Shown one piece after another: positions 1-12,236 of a stretch of 64,000 nucleotides of DNA. How positions within the stretch are numbered: the first letter of the stretch is position 1; each line of letters begins with the position of its first letter. The stretch is from Calliphora vicina (lineage: Eukaryota; Arthropoda; Insecta; Diptera; Calliphoridae). Below the pieces are notes generated by a model. The model worked only from the letters and a program-made list of their open reading frames with translations, made no database searches and was not told where the DNA came from. The stretch covers positions 161,678,726 through 161,742,725 of the forward strand of contig NC_088780.1 in assembly GCF_958450345.1 (NCBI RefSeq), written 5' to 3'. The translations under genes and the position numbers were made by a program.

Positions 1-1545
1 TGCGTGTAGTAGTGTTTGTGTCTACCCAAATCAAATCGAATTGGAAATGGTCAAAAATCTGTTTTAAACACGCACTACTGCTGCTGCTAACTTGGTTAAT
101 AGACAGACAGCTAGCTGGCTAGCAGGCTAGATAAATAACTACAACTTTTCATTTTATGGCAGTTACAGCTCATTGAACAAAACAACAACAGACAGATCGT
201 CATTTAGTGCATTTAGTTAGAGAGTCTGCTTGAGCCTGCCTGTTTTAAACAAGTTCGTTTGTTGTTTCCTTTTCCTTAAGACTTGGTCAATTGCAACAAT
301 ATCCAACCACAAAATTGTTGCACAGTTTTTTTTTTTTGTAGAAATGTGTGTGTGTCTGTCTGGTCTGTGTGGCTGTTATAATATTTTGTGGGTATGTTGT
401 TTTGACATGTTTAGGTTTGCGCCTGTCAAATTAAACGAATTGATGATACGACACCCAATGAGTTTCTCATGGCTCTCATAAAACATAAAATATTTCTGGA
501 AAGAAAAGAAAGATAACCAGTATTTATACTAAACAACAAATGATTAAGGAAAATTTAAAAAAAACTTGATATTTCATTCATATCATTAAATTTTGAAATT
601 TTGAAAAAAAAAATTAAATTTTGTTTGAAATTAAAAAATATTGAAATATTTTTTTGCAATATAAACCACTTTATAATTCCCAAATTCAAAGTTCTTGTGA
701 TTTCATAAAGCCGTTTTAATAATATTTATAAAAAAAATATTTCAAAATTCTTAACATCTTTAAATGTCTCAAAGTGTATTTTCTTTAATTTTTGTTAAGA
801 AACAAAATTTAAAGAAGCAACTGGAAAAAAATCTGAAAACTACAAGCAGTAATACGACACAAATTCCAAAGAAGTTTTAAGAAAACCAAAAACAAGTCTC
901 ATCAGCATCATTTAAACAGCAGCTTCAGATCCATGTTAAAAAAAAATACCAAAAAAAGCAATACGATTTTTTAAGCTTTAAATTGAACGGCAGCTTTTTT
1001 AGTTGTTGTTTTTGTTGTTGTGGTAGCAAATGGTAGTTAATGTTAATAGTATTAACAAAATAAAAAAACACACTCATGTTAAACACAACATGCTTCAATA
1101 TCTTCTGTTTTCAAGCTCACGAATCATCCAAAAGACCAAAAGGTTGTTGTTTTGGGCCAAAAGCTTTAAACCATAGCAAAAATGGCAAACCAACAAAAAA
1201 AAAAAAATAACCGGAACCTTTACTACATACTTCATAAAAATCCCACCTTAACCTGGCAGCCACCATGTTTTTTTTGTTGTTTTTCGTTTGGTTTTGAAGA
1301 GTTCACCAACTTAGAATCCAGCTTGGAAAATATACTCTTTCTTACTATGTTATCAACATGTTTCATTAAAAAAATATATACAATATATAGTAAATATAGG
1401 TATGTATATAAAAAAAGAGAAATACCTGTTTCTTAAACTACCATTTATATACTAATACCACCACCATCACCACTACTGCTTACTTGAATGTACTACTGGT
1501 AAAAGATGCTGCTGCTGGGCTAAGATCAGCTCAACCTAAGAAAGA

Positions 1546-2482
1546 GGGGAAGGTGACCCACAGAACTGAAACTAAGTTTCTTGATAAATAAGTAAATTGT
1601 TTAAATCTGTAAAATCTAAAGCTTTTAGATATTAAATCCAATTTATTTACATAATAAATGTTTTTTGTCCATGTTCGAAAATTCGAAGTTATTTTTTTTT
1701 TTAATTATATCTTAAAAAAAGTTTTTTTCAGTTTGTTTATTGTAAAAATTTAATTTTTTTGATTTGTTTTCCATTTTGAGACAATTTTTCAATATTCGAA
1801 AATAAATTGAAAATTCGAAGTTTGAATTTGAATCTTATGAAATGTATACAAAATAATGCTGAAGTTTGTGTATTGTAAAAATATATTTATTTTCGTTAGT
1901 TTTTCCATTTCCAAGCTATTTTTCAAAATTCGAAAAAAAATTTTGAAATTCGAAGTTAAGTTCGAAACTTGTAAAATGTATAGAAAACGATTTTGAAGGT
2001 TATATATTGTAAAAATATGAATTTTTTCGTTTGTTTTCCATTTTGAGAAATTTTTTTAATATTCGAAAATAAATTAAAAATTCGATGTTTAATTTCGAAT
2101 CTTGTTAAATGTATAGAAAATTATCCTAAGGTTTGTGTACTGTAAAAATATGGTTCTTTTCGTTAGTTTTTCCATTTTCAAGCTATTTTTCAATATTCGA
2201 AAAAGAATTTTGAAATTCGAAGTAGAGTTCGAATCTAGTAAAATGTATAGAAAATTTATTTAAAGGTTATATATTGTAAAAATATGAATTTTTTCGTTTA
2301 TTTTCCATTTTGAGAAATTTTTTTAATATTCGAAAATAAATTAAAAATTCGATGTTTAATTTCGAATCTTGTTAAATGTATAGAAAATGATCCTAAGGTT
2401 TTTGTACTGTAAAAATATTTTTCTAAAAAATTCAATTTTGGAAATTTGATTTTTTTTACATTTTATTGGGGTCACCTTCCCA
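1546..2482. repeat. Tandem array of about 133-bp units bounded by a 13-bp inverted repeat
   Basis: The landmark TGTAAAAAT recurs at about 1741, 1874, 2009, 2141, 2275 and 2408, a steady spacing of 132-135 bp. Alternate units resemble each other more than neighbours: one type has TTCCATTTTGAGAAATTTTT, the other TTCCATTTTCAAGCTATTT. This gives a higher-order dimer of about 266 bp. The array is bracketed by GGGAAGGTGACCC at 1547-1559 and its exact inverse at 2469-2481. This suggests a satellite carried inside a non-autonomous DNA transposon, but no target duplication is clear. It lies inside the hh intron. Confidence 0.8.
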
Positions 2483-2924
2483 TTAGTTACTGGGCTTTTA
2501 TTTCAATTTCAACAGGAAGAATAATAAAAACAAGAACGAACGAACAACAAACTTTTAACTCGCGTGGCTCCACCAACTAAAACACATTAAAAATTAATTT
2601 CCAACAACAACAACAACTACTACTGCAACAACAACACAGACAACAAGAAAAGCCTGTTTTAACCAGCAACAAAAACAACAGAATATGTATTATTTTTTTT
2701 AATAAAAGAAGCCACCATTTGTTAAAAAATTTGAGTTTTTTATAAGGAAAGTTTCAATTAGAGTCTAAATATAAAATCAGAGGAATAAAAAAGGATTAGG
2801 TTCAAATTGAGGGAAAGAAAATCTGAAAAATTTATTTACATTTTCCAAAAAACCTCGTTAGAAAGTTTTTTTTGAAAATTTTTTTAAATTTTTAATTTTT
2901 AGTTTAAAGTTTATTATGTATAAT

Positions 2925-3060
2925 AGGTTTTAAACGGTTTTTATTAAAACTAACTAAAATTATTTTAGAAATAACCAAATTTTACAACAACTTGAAAACT
3001 AAACTCAAAATTTAGAATTTTTTTTTTTATTTTTTAAATTTTTGTTTAGAAAATTTTTAA
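2925..3060. repeat. Single copy of the 5.4-5.8 kb intronic repeat
   Basis: This segment (…TTTTTATTAAAACTAACTAAAAT…, then CTTGAAAACTAAACTCAAAAT) matches the tandem units at 5400-5800 in order and orientation, so it is an isolated copy about 2.5 kb away. The match was made by eye. Confidence 0.6.
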
Positions 3061-4999
3061 TATGCAAATTAGAGACCAACCATAAAATCTGAAAAAATTT
3101 TAGAAAATATTCAAGATACAGACAAATTAGTTTAATTGGGGAAAAACATTATTTTCTGGTTTTTGGAAATATGTTTAAAAAAAATAAATTTCAAGCTACA
3201 TATTTTTGTAATAAACCAATTTGTTATCTCGCTTAAAAATTTTATTTCAAATTATTTCTCAAATAGCTTATTAAAAAGATAATCTTTATAAAAACAAAAT
3301 TTGTCTATTACAAATTTATTATTTTAGCCTTAATTTTATTATAATTTGCTATAAATCATTCACAAAGCCAAAGCATATATCAACCGTTATTGCTAAAATT
3401 TAACGGTTTTCTATCAACAACAAATCAAAAATTCCTAACAAGCAAAACCAAACATGTTATAATTTATATAAGACCACATACTGTTCATATATCAAAATAT
3501 AACACACACACAAAAATACATATTTAATTTTATTATAGGATTTTTTTTCTATACAAACCATCAATCAAAGAAAAATTACAACAAAAAAGAAAAAAAAGAA
3601 CAAAAATAATAACAAAAGGGCTTATATTACAACGAATAAAAAAAAGAGAGTGACAAGGAGAGCAAGAGCAACAAATCGTTAACAATAAACCTTAAAAGAT
3701 CTTGACGATAAAATAATAACAACAATAAAAATAAATAGGCGGCTACTTTGGCTTAAACACAAGAAAAATATTATGGCTAAGATATAAATAAAAAACTATA
3801 ATAGATGTTTACAGGATTTTCAATTAAATAATTGTGGCCTATAACACAGCAGGATCTTGTTTTCAAAACAAGGACCACACATTAGTTGTTACAAAAAAAT
3901 CTACACTTTTTGATGATTTCTAGGGTTATTAATGTGTGTGTGCGTGAGTTGTTTTTTTTTCTTTCAAACCCATGTGGTTAAGTTTGTCCTTTAGTTGTTG
4001 TTGTTGTTATTTTTTTATTGCCTTTGTGCTCTAGTAAGGATCAATAATTTACAAATTGTCATTGTCGGTGGTTTCTGATGTCACATTAAAGTCAAAATAT
4101 GTTGATACATTCTCTTTTTTTGTAATTTTTGCGGCTTTTTTTGTTGTTATGTGTATTCTTTTGTCTTCTTCTTTTTCTTGGCTTGAAACTCAAGTGCTGG
4201 GAGAGTGGTCTGGAAAGTGGTGAGAATAGCATAAACAAAACACAGATTAAAAAGATGCCGCTATTTTTTTATGATTTTTTTTCTTGTTGTATAAGAAAAC
4301 ATTGGAAAAGCAAAGAAGAAGAAGACCTTGTAATATGATGCCTGATTTAAATATTCTGTGCCTTTTTTTCATACTCTTCGCTCTCTCCTGTGTTAAAAAC
4401 CCACTTTAACTCGCCAGGAATGTGTGAAATATGAACACTTTTTTTCAAACATCATCTTGTGCTGGAGTATTTTTTATTTTAAATTTTTATTTCTTTTAAT
4501 GACAGATATTACAAGGAAAAGAAAATAAACATTTTAGTCATGATATATTGTTACATTGGTTGCATTTTTATTGCGACCAAGTGATTTAATGTTTATTTAA
4601 AAAACAATTTATCAATTTGTGGAATATTACACAGAGAGAAAATTTTATAATTCTTTAAAATATTTTTGGTATTATCCCGTATTATCACAAAATTGTACAA
4701 ATGGTTAAAAATCATGACAAAAAAAAAAAAAGAAAAAGTGACAGTTAAACGACTACTTTGGCAGTCACAAATAACTATACTTACAAGACTCTGTGACAAC
4801 CAATTAATGACCAAACTATAAAACCCTTTTTTAAACAAAAAAAAATTCCTAAACAAATTACCAACAAACAAAAATATGTTTCTTTTTTTTGTTTGAAATG
4901 TTGTCAAGCCACCACATTAATACCATGTTCATGTTCGTTCATTCAAACCTATCAGTACGTCATTTACTCACTTGTGTTTTGATCCAAGTCACACTTTCC

Positions 5000-5165
5000 C
5001 AAAACGGATCACACAGCCACACCACACCACACAATACCAAATGAATGACCGACCAAATGAATGACTGACTGACTGAATGAGTGAGTGGCTAAATGGCTAG
5101 CTGTGTGTGTGGCTTATAGTAAATGGCCAAATGGTTAGATGGTTGGTCGGCTGGTTGGTGGTTGT
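5000..5165. repeat. Simple-sequence region (GAAT/GACT/GGCT tetranucleotides)
   Basis: Imperfect tetranucleotide runs (AATGACTGACTGACTGAATG, then GGCTAAATGGCTAG, then GGTTGGTCGGCTGGTTGG) form a cryptically simple tract in the hh intron. There is no coding potential. Confidence 0.7.
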
Positions 5166-5399
5166 CTTCTGTTTTGTAATAATTTATCAGTTTAGTCGTC
5201 AGCGTCAAAGCGAGATAAAATTAACGATAATTTTTTAACCACTTTAATGGTTTATTAATTTATGACCCTTCAAGTCTCACCAGCCAGCCAACCCAATAGA
5301 TCTACATACTACATATATTGTAAGAAATATGTTAACACACATAACTATACGTTCAATAAACTTAGGCCTCGATTGAAAGGTCTTTCTTGAAAGGAATTG

Positions 5400-5800
5400 T
5401 TTAGTTAAAAGGAAGGTTTTTTATTAAAACTAGCTGAAATCGTTATAGAAATGACATAATTTTACAAAGACTTGAAAACTAATCTCAAAATTTTGAACAT
5501 TTTTATTTTTTCTAACATTTAGTGAAAATATTAGTTTAAAACAAGGTTTTTATTAAATCTAACTAACTTGAAAAATAAACAACTTGAAAACTAACCTCAA
5601 AATTTTGAAATTTTTTTATTTTTCTAACTTTTTATGTAAAAAGTTTTAGAGAATAGAAGTTTTCAAAATATTTCTATTAAAAATAACTAAAATCTGTTTA
5701 ATAATAACCAAATTTTAAAACAAATTAAAAACTAACCTCAAAAATTTTATATATTTTTTTATTCTGTCATATTTATAAGAAAATTTGAGGGAACTTGTTG
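5400..5800. repeat. Short degenerate tandem repeat in the hh intron
   Basis: Three imperfect units of about 110-140 bp share a landmark AAAACTAACCTCAAAATTTT at about 5474, 5585 and 5724, each preceded by a TTTTTATTAAAA-type block. Divergence between units is high. Confidence 0.6.
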
Positions 5801-8212
5801 ATTTTTATTAAAATAGACTAATTAAAATAAGGTTTCCAATGAAAGCTTTAATTTTTCTTTAAAACTTGTGTATTTTAAAATATAAACTTTTGAGGTTAAA
5901 TTCGAAATTTTCAAAGATTTTTATAGTTTCTGAATTAGAAAAATTTTACGATTGTAAGCTTATTTTAAAGTTAAAGATTTTAAAACTAATTTTCAGCTTT
6001 TCAAATTAACCTCAAAAAATTAAATTTTGAAAATTTCTATTATTTTTGTATAATCTTTTTTAAAGAGTTCTCAGTGTAGATTTTCCTACAACTAATGGTT
6101 TTGAAACTATGCAATGATCTTTTTTCTCTCTTTTGGTTTATTTTGATTTTTTGTAAGGTTATGTGCTGAAAAAAAAACACATACAATCTTGTTAGGTTAG
6201 GTATTTTGTTGTTGTTATTGTTATAATAGTTGTTTTTGTTTTAACCGACATGTATTTCACACCAATTTGGTATCGTGTATCTTGACCGATTAGAGAAAAT
6301 TACAATTTTTTTTAAAGTTTTTTCACCACATACAGAACCAGTCTTTTAAACTATATGGTTTAAATGGTTTATTAACCATTTCAACAAAACCAAAAATGTG
6401 TTTATGGCAGCAACAACAACGAAAACAATATTGAAACAAATAAAAAAAAAATTCAATCAGTTAAGTTAGGTTAAGTATGTATATAAAACTCAACAAGGGG
6501 TTAAACCAAACAAAATATATATAAAAAAATCTTGTACATAAATGTTTATACGGAATATTTTGTATGTAAAAGCATTATCATGTCATTATACCTTTAGAGA
6601 GCGAGAGAGAAAAAAAAACACGTTAAGGTAGTCAATATAATTTAAACGGATTTTTATTGTTTCTAACCTTAAACGCATTAACTGCATTAACAAATTCTTT
6701 ACAAACTTTAATGAAATTTTTTTTCCTAAGAAAATTTCATTATATTTTTTTATGAATGCTGTATCTTTATGACACTAATTATAATAAAGCGCACAGTTTG
6801 CGGTCTTTTTGTAAAGCCTCCTTCCTTTTTTCTGGTATTTTCTTAAAAAAAAAACTTATAAAAGACAGGCGAATGCGAGGCTTTTAAACTGCAGCATTTC
6901 TCTTTTGTAATGAGAAAGTTAATGGTTGACAAAAGGTATCATGAATTGAAATTTTAGTGTTTGAAATAGTTAAATGCAACAACATAATTCATAGAATGCC
7001 AATTGTAACATTGAAAACGTATTGTTTTCAATTTTTGCAATTATACAAATATTGCGTTGGCATCACTCTTTCGCTATCTCCCCCTTTCTCATTTCCAATA
7101 TGGCGCAATTAAAATTATAAAGAAAGTGAAATAAGATAAACAAAGAAAAACAGTTATTTGTTACAATGGACCATATTTTAGTTGTTGTTTTTTTATTTGC
7201 AAACCTTCAAAACCATTTGTATACTTTTTCCAAAAGGGGAGTTATCAGATCATGTTCAAATTTCTTATAATTATTGTTAAACTCTTATTAAATTTCATTA
7301 ATTTCAATTTAGGTGGTCCTTGGGAAATTGTGGGAAATTTTGTTACCATTTATACAATTTTAATTAGAGTATTGATGTTCTATATCCAATAAAAAACGCC
7401 CCTTTTTATAATGATTACAAAAAACACACAATATTATGAAACATTACCTTTTTTTCCCCGAAAACAAAATTCCCAACTCAATTTTGCAACAACAGGTAAA
7501 TTTGTAGATATGTACACTGAAGTGTGTTAGGGAAAAAACCCTTCAAAAGATTTTGTACAGCTCTTTGTTTATTTAAGGGGATAAAAATTACATTAATCTA
7601 TTTTGGCTCGAGTCTTCGTTTTTTTTTTCATTTCTTTCTTGTTATTTATACAACAACTAAAATTAATCTCTTGAAAAAACAAGATCAAATTTTGGCAAAA
7701 GCAAAAACCCAAAAATCTTTTGATGTTTTTAAACAATAAAAATGTTATTGATACTCTGTTTGGCAGATGCCGGATTGTTAACCACCCTGTACCCAACAAA
7801 AAAAAATAAAAATGAAATGAAAAAGGACTGACCATAGAGGCTGAAAACAAGATGAACAACTGTGAACACCTTTTTGACTCTTAATAGGGTTTGTTTTAAT
7901 CCAATATAAGCAGTGCCAAACAAAGAAGAACATTTTGTGGTAAGGTATTATTAACGCCAAATTAGATTAGAAGATGTAGCGAACCCTAAACAGGCTTAAA
8001 AACAGGTATTCTTTAGCTCTCTACATACCTCTTTGCTGCTTACTTTAGCTTTTGACAAAAGGTTTAGGGATTTTGTGGCTTAAATCACAAACGGGCCAGT
8101 GACTTGACTTGCTTGACTTTTTTCTTTTTGCAATTTTATGTTATTTCTATTCTTTTCTTTAATTGAAAATTTAAATATGATTTTAATTTTTGTTTCCCTC
8201 TTCTTTTTGCAG

Positions 8213-8889
8213 ATTCTTCTCATACCCCTCATGATAGTGGTTGTTTTACCAAAGACAGTACGGTTTTACTACAAAGCGGAGAAAGCAAGGCTATGAGTGA
8301 TCTTGTTATAGGAGATCAAGTTCTTAGCATGAATAGCAAGGGTGAGGCCATCTTTAGTGAGATCATATTGTTTATGGATCGTAATTTAGAATTGGCTCAA
8401 GAATTTGTGCAATTAACCACCGAAACTGGAGTACAACTTACTGTAACCCCAGCCCATTTGGTTATGGTTTGGAATTCTGAGAAACAATTGGCTGATTATG
8501 TGTTTGCCGATCGTGTGGAGGAGGGAGATCAAGTATTTGTTTTTGACAATACCGGTTTATTGAGGCCACAAAAAGTGGTGGATCTCAAAGCTGTTTTGAG
8601 AAAAGGTGTGGTGGCTCCTTTGACCCAAGAAGGTACCATAGTGGTTAACTCTGTGGCCGCCTCCTGTTATGCCATAGTTAATAGTCAGTCATTGGCTCAT
8701 TGGAGTTTGGCTCCCATGCGTGTCTGGTCAGCTCTTAAGGAGAGATTTTCAGCCTCCTCATCATCATCATCATCATTGGCCAAGAGTCAGCAGGCTTCAA
8801 CAGCTCAATTACAAAATGGTGTGCATTGGTATGCCAAAACCTTGTACTCCATTAAGAATTATATTTTACCCAAATCTTGGAGACACTAG
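8213..8889 (+). CDS. hh: hedgehog, last coding exon (Hint autoprocessing domain), partial gene
   Basis: This is the 3' coding exon of the Hedgehog morphogen precursor. A pyrimidine-rich acceptor ends in AG at 8211-8212. Two bases complete a split codon, and 224 codons run to the TAG at 8887-8889. The exon encodes the C-terminal Hint domain, which cleaves the precursor and attaches cholesterol to the N-terminal signal. Visible landmarks are the cleavage motif Gly-Cys-Phe at about 8239-8247 with the nucleophile Cys at 8242-8244, the Asp in FMDRN, the Thr/His block VTPAHLV, the Cys in AASCYA, and the conserved stretch VVNSVAASCYAIVNSQSLAHW-like (split here: VVNSVAASCY, then AIVNSQSLAHW). These are the residues required for autoprocessing in Drosophila Hh, so the domain looks active. 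A run of serines encoded by TCA repeats (8757-8778) sits in the variable region near the C-terminus. The protein ends SWRH. Exons 1-2 (signal peptide and signalling domain) are upstream of the window. Confidence 0.97.
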
Positions 8890-9111
8890 TAGAAGAGCGG
8901 GGACAGTGAACGAGTGGAAAAAAGAACAAAATGTTAAATGTTATAATGGAAGCTGGAAAATATTTCCATGACTTTGTTCTGCTTCGCCATCGTCGTCTTT
9001 AGTTACTAAGTAGGCAATCTAATGCAATGTTTTTGCAAATATTATTAACTTATTTTATTATTTGTAATATTAAGAAATTACCTGTTATATGTATTTATCA
9101 AACAAAATAAA
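8890..9111 (+). other. hh: hh 3' UTR (minimal extent)
   Basis: AT-rich sequence follows the hh stop. The first canonical AATAAA is at 9106-9111. Further AATAAA signals lie at about 9450-9465, 9540 and 9962, so the true cleavage site may be farther right. The extent is inferred. Confidence 0.45.
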
Positions 9112-10264
9112 ATCAAACGAATTAAATTGAACTTGCGCATGCGCAATCATAATTATAAGTTTATTTAAACATATTTATAAAACAAAAACAATTGAAATTC
9201 TTTCTAAAACAAAAAAATATTGAACAAGTTCCCTAAAAATTTGAACAAAGCATCCAAATTGTGTATATAAAATGCCACAACAAATTAAAAATATGTAACT
9301 TCAATTTAAACAAACGATTATTTTTCCAAACAAAATTTCAAACCCAAAAATATTTTTAAAAAAATAATTTCTCTGTAAATATTGTATGTAATTACATGTA
9401 TGTATGTATTTAAACGTATTGTATATGTGTAAGTGACTGAATCTATTATTAATAAATAATAAATAATCCCAATCAAGGTGTATAAAATTTAGTTATATTT
9501 TTTTGTATTGTATAATTAATTTTTTTTATCTGTATATAAAATAAATGTTAATTTAATTTATTTTTTTTTAAACCATAATATTTAAAAATCCTCTATTTTG
9601 ATCTTTTGTATAATGAATTTTGTATATAAATTAATGTTTAATTTTTTCTTAAATATTTAAATAAATAATCGAATAATAATTTATAAATATGTATGTATGT
9701 ATGCCTGTGTGAATGTTTGTGTGTATGTATTTAGTATGTGTGTTTAAAAAAAATTTAAATATTTTTGATACTTTTATTTAGTTATGTTTATAAAATTAGT
9801 AAACTCTTATTATTATTATTATTTGTATTATTATTATTGATATATATTGTATTTGTTTTTATTATAAACGGTTTGAATTGTATTTTTTACAACAATATTA
9901 TAATGTTTTATAAAAATATAATAAATTTAAACTAAATATAAAAATTATAAAGAAAAAAAACAATAAAATTTAAAAAGCGTTCTTATTTAAAGTTAGGGAG
10001 AATTGTAAATCGCATAAGCTCATTAGTTTTTAGTGATAATTTGTATTTACTCCGTTCGAAATTTTGAGAAATATTTAATGAATGAGATTTTTGGTTAGAT
10101 GGTTTAATGTTGAAGTACAGAGCCCGGTTCTAAATTTGTATCCATATCGTAACATAACTACACATAGATCGGAAACTCTCCTATCAAACACCCAACCCAA
10201 TTCTCAAAAACCTATGTGGTGAGAATGTATTATGTATGTAGTTTCCGCTCTATGTATTGGATGT
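9112..10264. other. AT-rich intergenic DNA downstream of hh
   Basis: Low-complexity TA/TTA/GTAT-rich DNA with several polyadenylation-like signals. Parts may still belong to long hh 3' UTR isoforms. A weak inverted repeat (ACATAGATCGGAAACT near 10162, inverse near 10238) is the only other structure noticed. No gene is supported. Confidence 0.5.
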
Positions 10265-11200
10265 ACGACTTAAAAATTCGGTATTTTTTCAAATATTTAG
10301 CTTTTATTTTGAAACATTAATACAGTATTGGCCATTGTTATGACCTTTTCCCATCTTTTTCGCAATATATGGATTCCGAGACAAAAGAACTGCTCATCTT
10401 TTGAGGACAAGAACGAATCAAGCCAATATCGGATACTCTGTTCCAAAGTGATGCCTTCTGCATCGATCGAAACAAATAATATTCGGACGGGACAAGTTCT
10501 GGACTGTAAAGCGGGTGACGCAAAACTTCTCACCCACTTCATTCGAAATAGTGTTTAACAGATATTGCATAATGTGGACGCATATTCTGGTCTCTTTTCG
10601 GCCAATGCTTGCTTCAAATGAATCAGTTGCATTCGATACAGGTTCACTGTGATGGTCTGGTCAGATTTTAGTAGTTCATAATAGATAGGACCCTTTTGCT
10701 CTCACCAAATACAGAGAATTACATTAGCGCCATGGATATTTGGCTTTGGTATCGATTCGGCTGGTTGGTCGGATTTCACATACGATCTCTTAAGCTTCGG
10801 GTTATCATAATGGATAAATTTTTCATCGCAAGTAATGATTCGGTGCAAAAATGATTTTCTTTTATAGCGATCAACCATCATTTCGGACATGCAAAATCGT
10901 CTTACAGGGTCTCAGCTTCAATATGTATGGTACACAATTTCCCTGCTTTTGGATGAATCCTGCTGTTGGCAAACATTTTGAAATTGATGCTTCAGTAGCT
11001 TTCAATGATTTTCCAAGCTCTTGTTGAGTTTTACAACAATTGTCAATTGCCTCAAATTCTTGGTCTTCAGACCTTTTTGGCTGGTCTGGGCGATCTTTAT
11101 CTTCGGTGTCAAAATCACCACTTTTAAACTGCACAAACTATCTGTCGATGGAAGATACGCCACCTATTGTAAATCCCGCATTTTTAAATCATACAGAGAA
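10265..11200 (-). pseudogene. mariner transposase remnant (irritans/cecropia-type), copy A
   Basis: Reading the - strand from about 11134 to 10297, frame-shifted fragments cover most of a mariner transposase. They are an N-terminal helix-turn-helix region (FKSGDFDTEDKDRPDQPKR, then KTQQELGKSLKATEASISK), the catalytic-core start with HRIITCDEKFIHYDNPK, NIHGANVILCIW, then the C-terminal YSPELVPSEYYLFRSMQ and a KDEQFF…RWEKV tail. At least three frameshifts and stops separate the pieces, so it is dead. Terminal inverted repeats are not clear. It is the most complete of at least five related copies in the window (others at 17.2, 39.8, 47 and 57 kb). Confidence 0.88.
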
Positions 11201-11407
11201 AAACCACATTTTAAAATCGAAGCTTATCATTTTTGAATTTACAATTTTTTCAACTCTAAGCCTTTCAACGTTAATTTTACGTTGAACAACTTTAAAAGTA
11301 TTTAAAACCACTTATTTTTATGAAATATTGTTTTCCGATCAGATACTATTGATATCAACATAGTCTATTTCCCGACATATCTAACAGATCATTCAGTATT
11401 GCTTCAT

Positions 11408-11737
11408 TCAGGATTCTGTTCCATATTTCAAGAAGATGAACAAGTATTTCACAATCCGGAACCGGCAATATACAGAAGTTCTAACTATCAATGGACCGCT
11501 CACTGCCACAAAATATCCTTCCGGTTTCAAGTTAAAGTTGTATAGTGCGAAATTTATCCTCCTTCGAAAGAAAGCGTTGTTCAGTGACAAAAGTGCCACC
11601 TGACTTTCGACAAAGATACCAATGCTTCCACATAAATCACTAAATAACACTTTGTCCCAAAAGGAATCTTTCTTCTTTAAATTCTCCTGTTTTTGTAGAC
11701 TACTGATATTAAGGAGTCTCACGGGGAATTCGGCCAT
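11408..11737 (-). pseudogene. Possible Tc1-like transposase scrap
   Basis: A 109-residue open frame contains SLQKQENLKKKDSFWDKVLF followed by SD, resembling the 'FW..VLFSDE' region of Tc1-family transposases. It then loses similarity. There are no recognisable ends. It could be chance or an old insertion. Confidence 0.3.
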
Positions 11738-11946
11738 CTATAAGGAACATATTTCTGACCTATATGGAGCATATTCTGATGGGTACACGCTTGTGTATGA
11801 GCTTAGGATCCCTGCAGTGATGGCGTACATGGATAAGCTGTACCTAAGAAATAGCTGTTATCATTTAATCCTTTTTAACTGCTTAGCAGTTATTCAGATT
11901 TTCATCATTGTTACCACTAGTAATATTTAAAAAACACAATAAATTA

Positions 11947-12236
11947 CACAGGTCAACAGCAAAAAAGGATGCACTAACCAATATATAGATTTGATGCATC
12001 ATGGTTATCTAAGTACAAAAATGGTAAAATTTTTCAATACTATGGATAGATTTTTTTTAAATTTTTTTTCTAAAATTGTGATTTTTTTTAGATGTTTCTC
12101 CACATAATTTATGATAACTCAAAAAGGAATAGAATTTAAAAATTTTACCATTTTTGTACTACTGGAACCACAATACATCAAAATTGTGTATTGGTTTAAA
12201 AAGCCCCCAAATTTTTTTTGATTTTGTTGCCCTGTG
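11947..12236. mobile_element. Hairpin MITE with TTA target duplication
   Basis: The ends are CACAGGTCAACA (left) and the inverse of CACAGGGCAACA (right), flanked by TTA on both sides (11944-11946 and 12237-12239). The inner arms share AGTACAAAAATGGTAAAATT in inverse orientation at about 12013 and 12140, so nearly the whole 290 bp folds on itself. A TTA duplication suits the PIF/Harbinger superfamily, which is inference. No coding capacity. Confidence 0.75.

Larger units (their letters stand above)
1..8212 (+). other. hh: hh intron (last intron, 5' part outside window)
   Basis: The whole stretch left of the hh acceptor is AT-rich and non-coding, with homopolymer runs and CAA/GTT microsatellites. 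I could not find the second hh exon (the C-terminal half of the signalling domain) in any frame, so I infer that it is all one intron whose donor lies outside the window. Apart from the repeats listed separately (about 1546-2482, 2930-3060, 5000-5160 and 5400-5800), I see nothing supportable in 1-1540, 2490-2920, 3070-4990, 5170-5390 or 5810-8190. The short open frames there are low-complexity. Intronic hh enhancers would be expected here by analogy with Drosophila, but no site can be pointed to. Confidence 0.8.

Noticed and set aside
4593..4907. A 104-residue - strand open frame in the hh intron
   Set aside because: Low-complexity Phe/Lys/Ile-rich translation from AT-rich DNA, with no splice context or recognisable motif.
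10130..10260. Possible small hairpin element near 10.2 kb
   Set aside because: Only about 16 bp match in inverse and no target duplication; too weak to list.
10328..10558. A + strand open frame of 76 residues
   Set aside because: It is the antisense shadow of the mariner transposase C-terminus encoded on the - strand.
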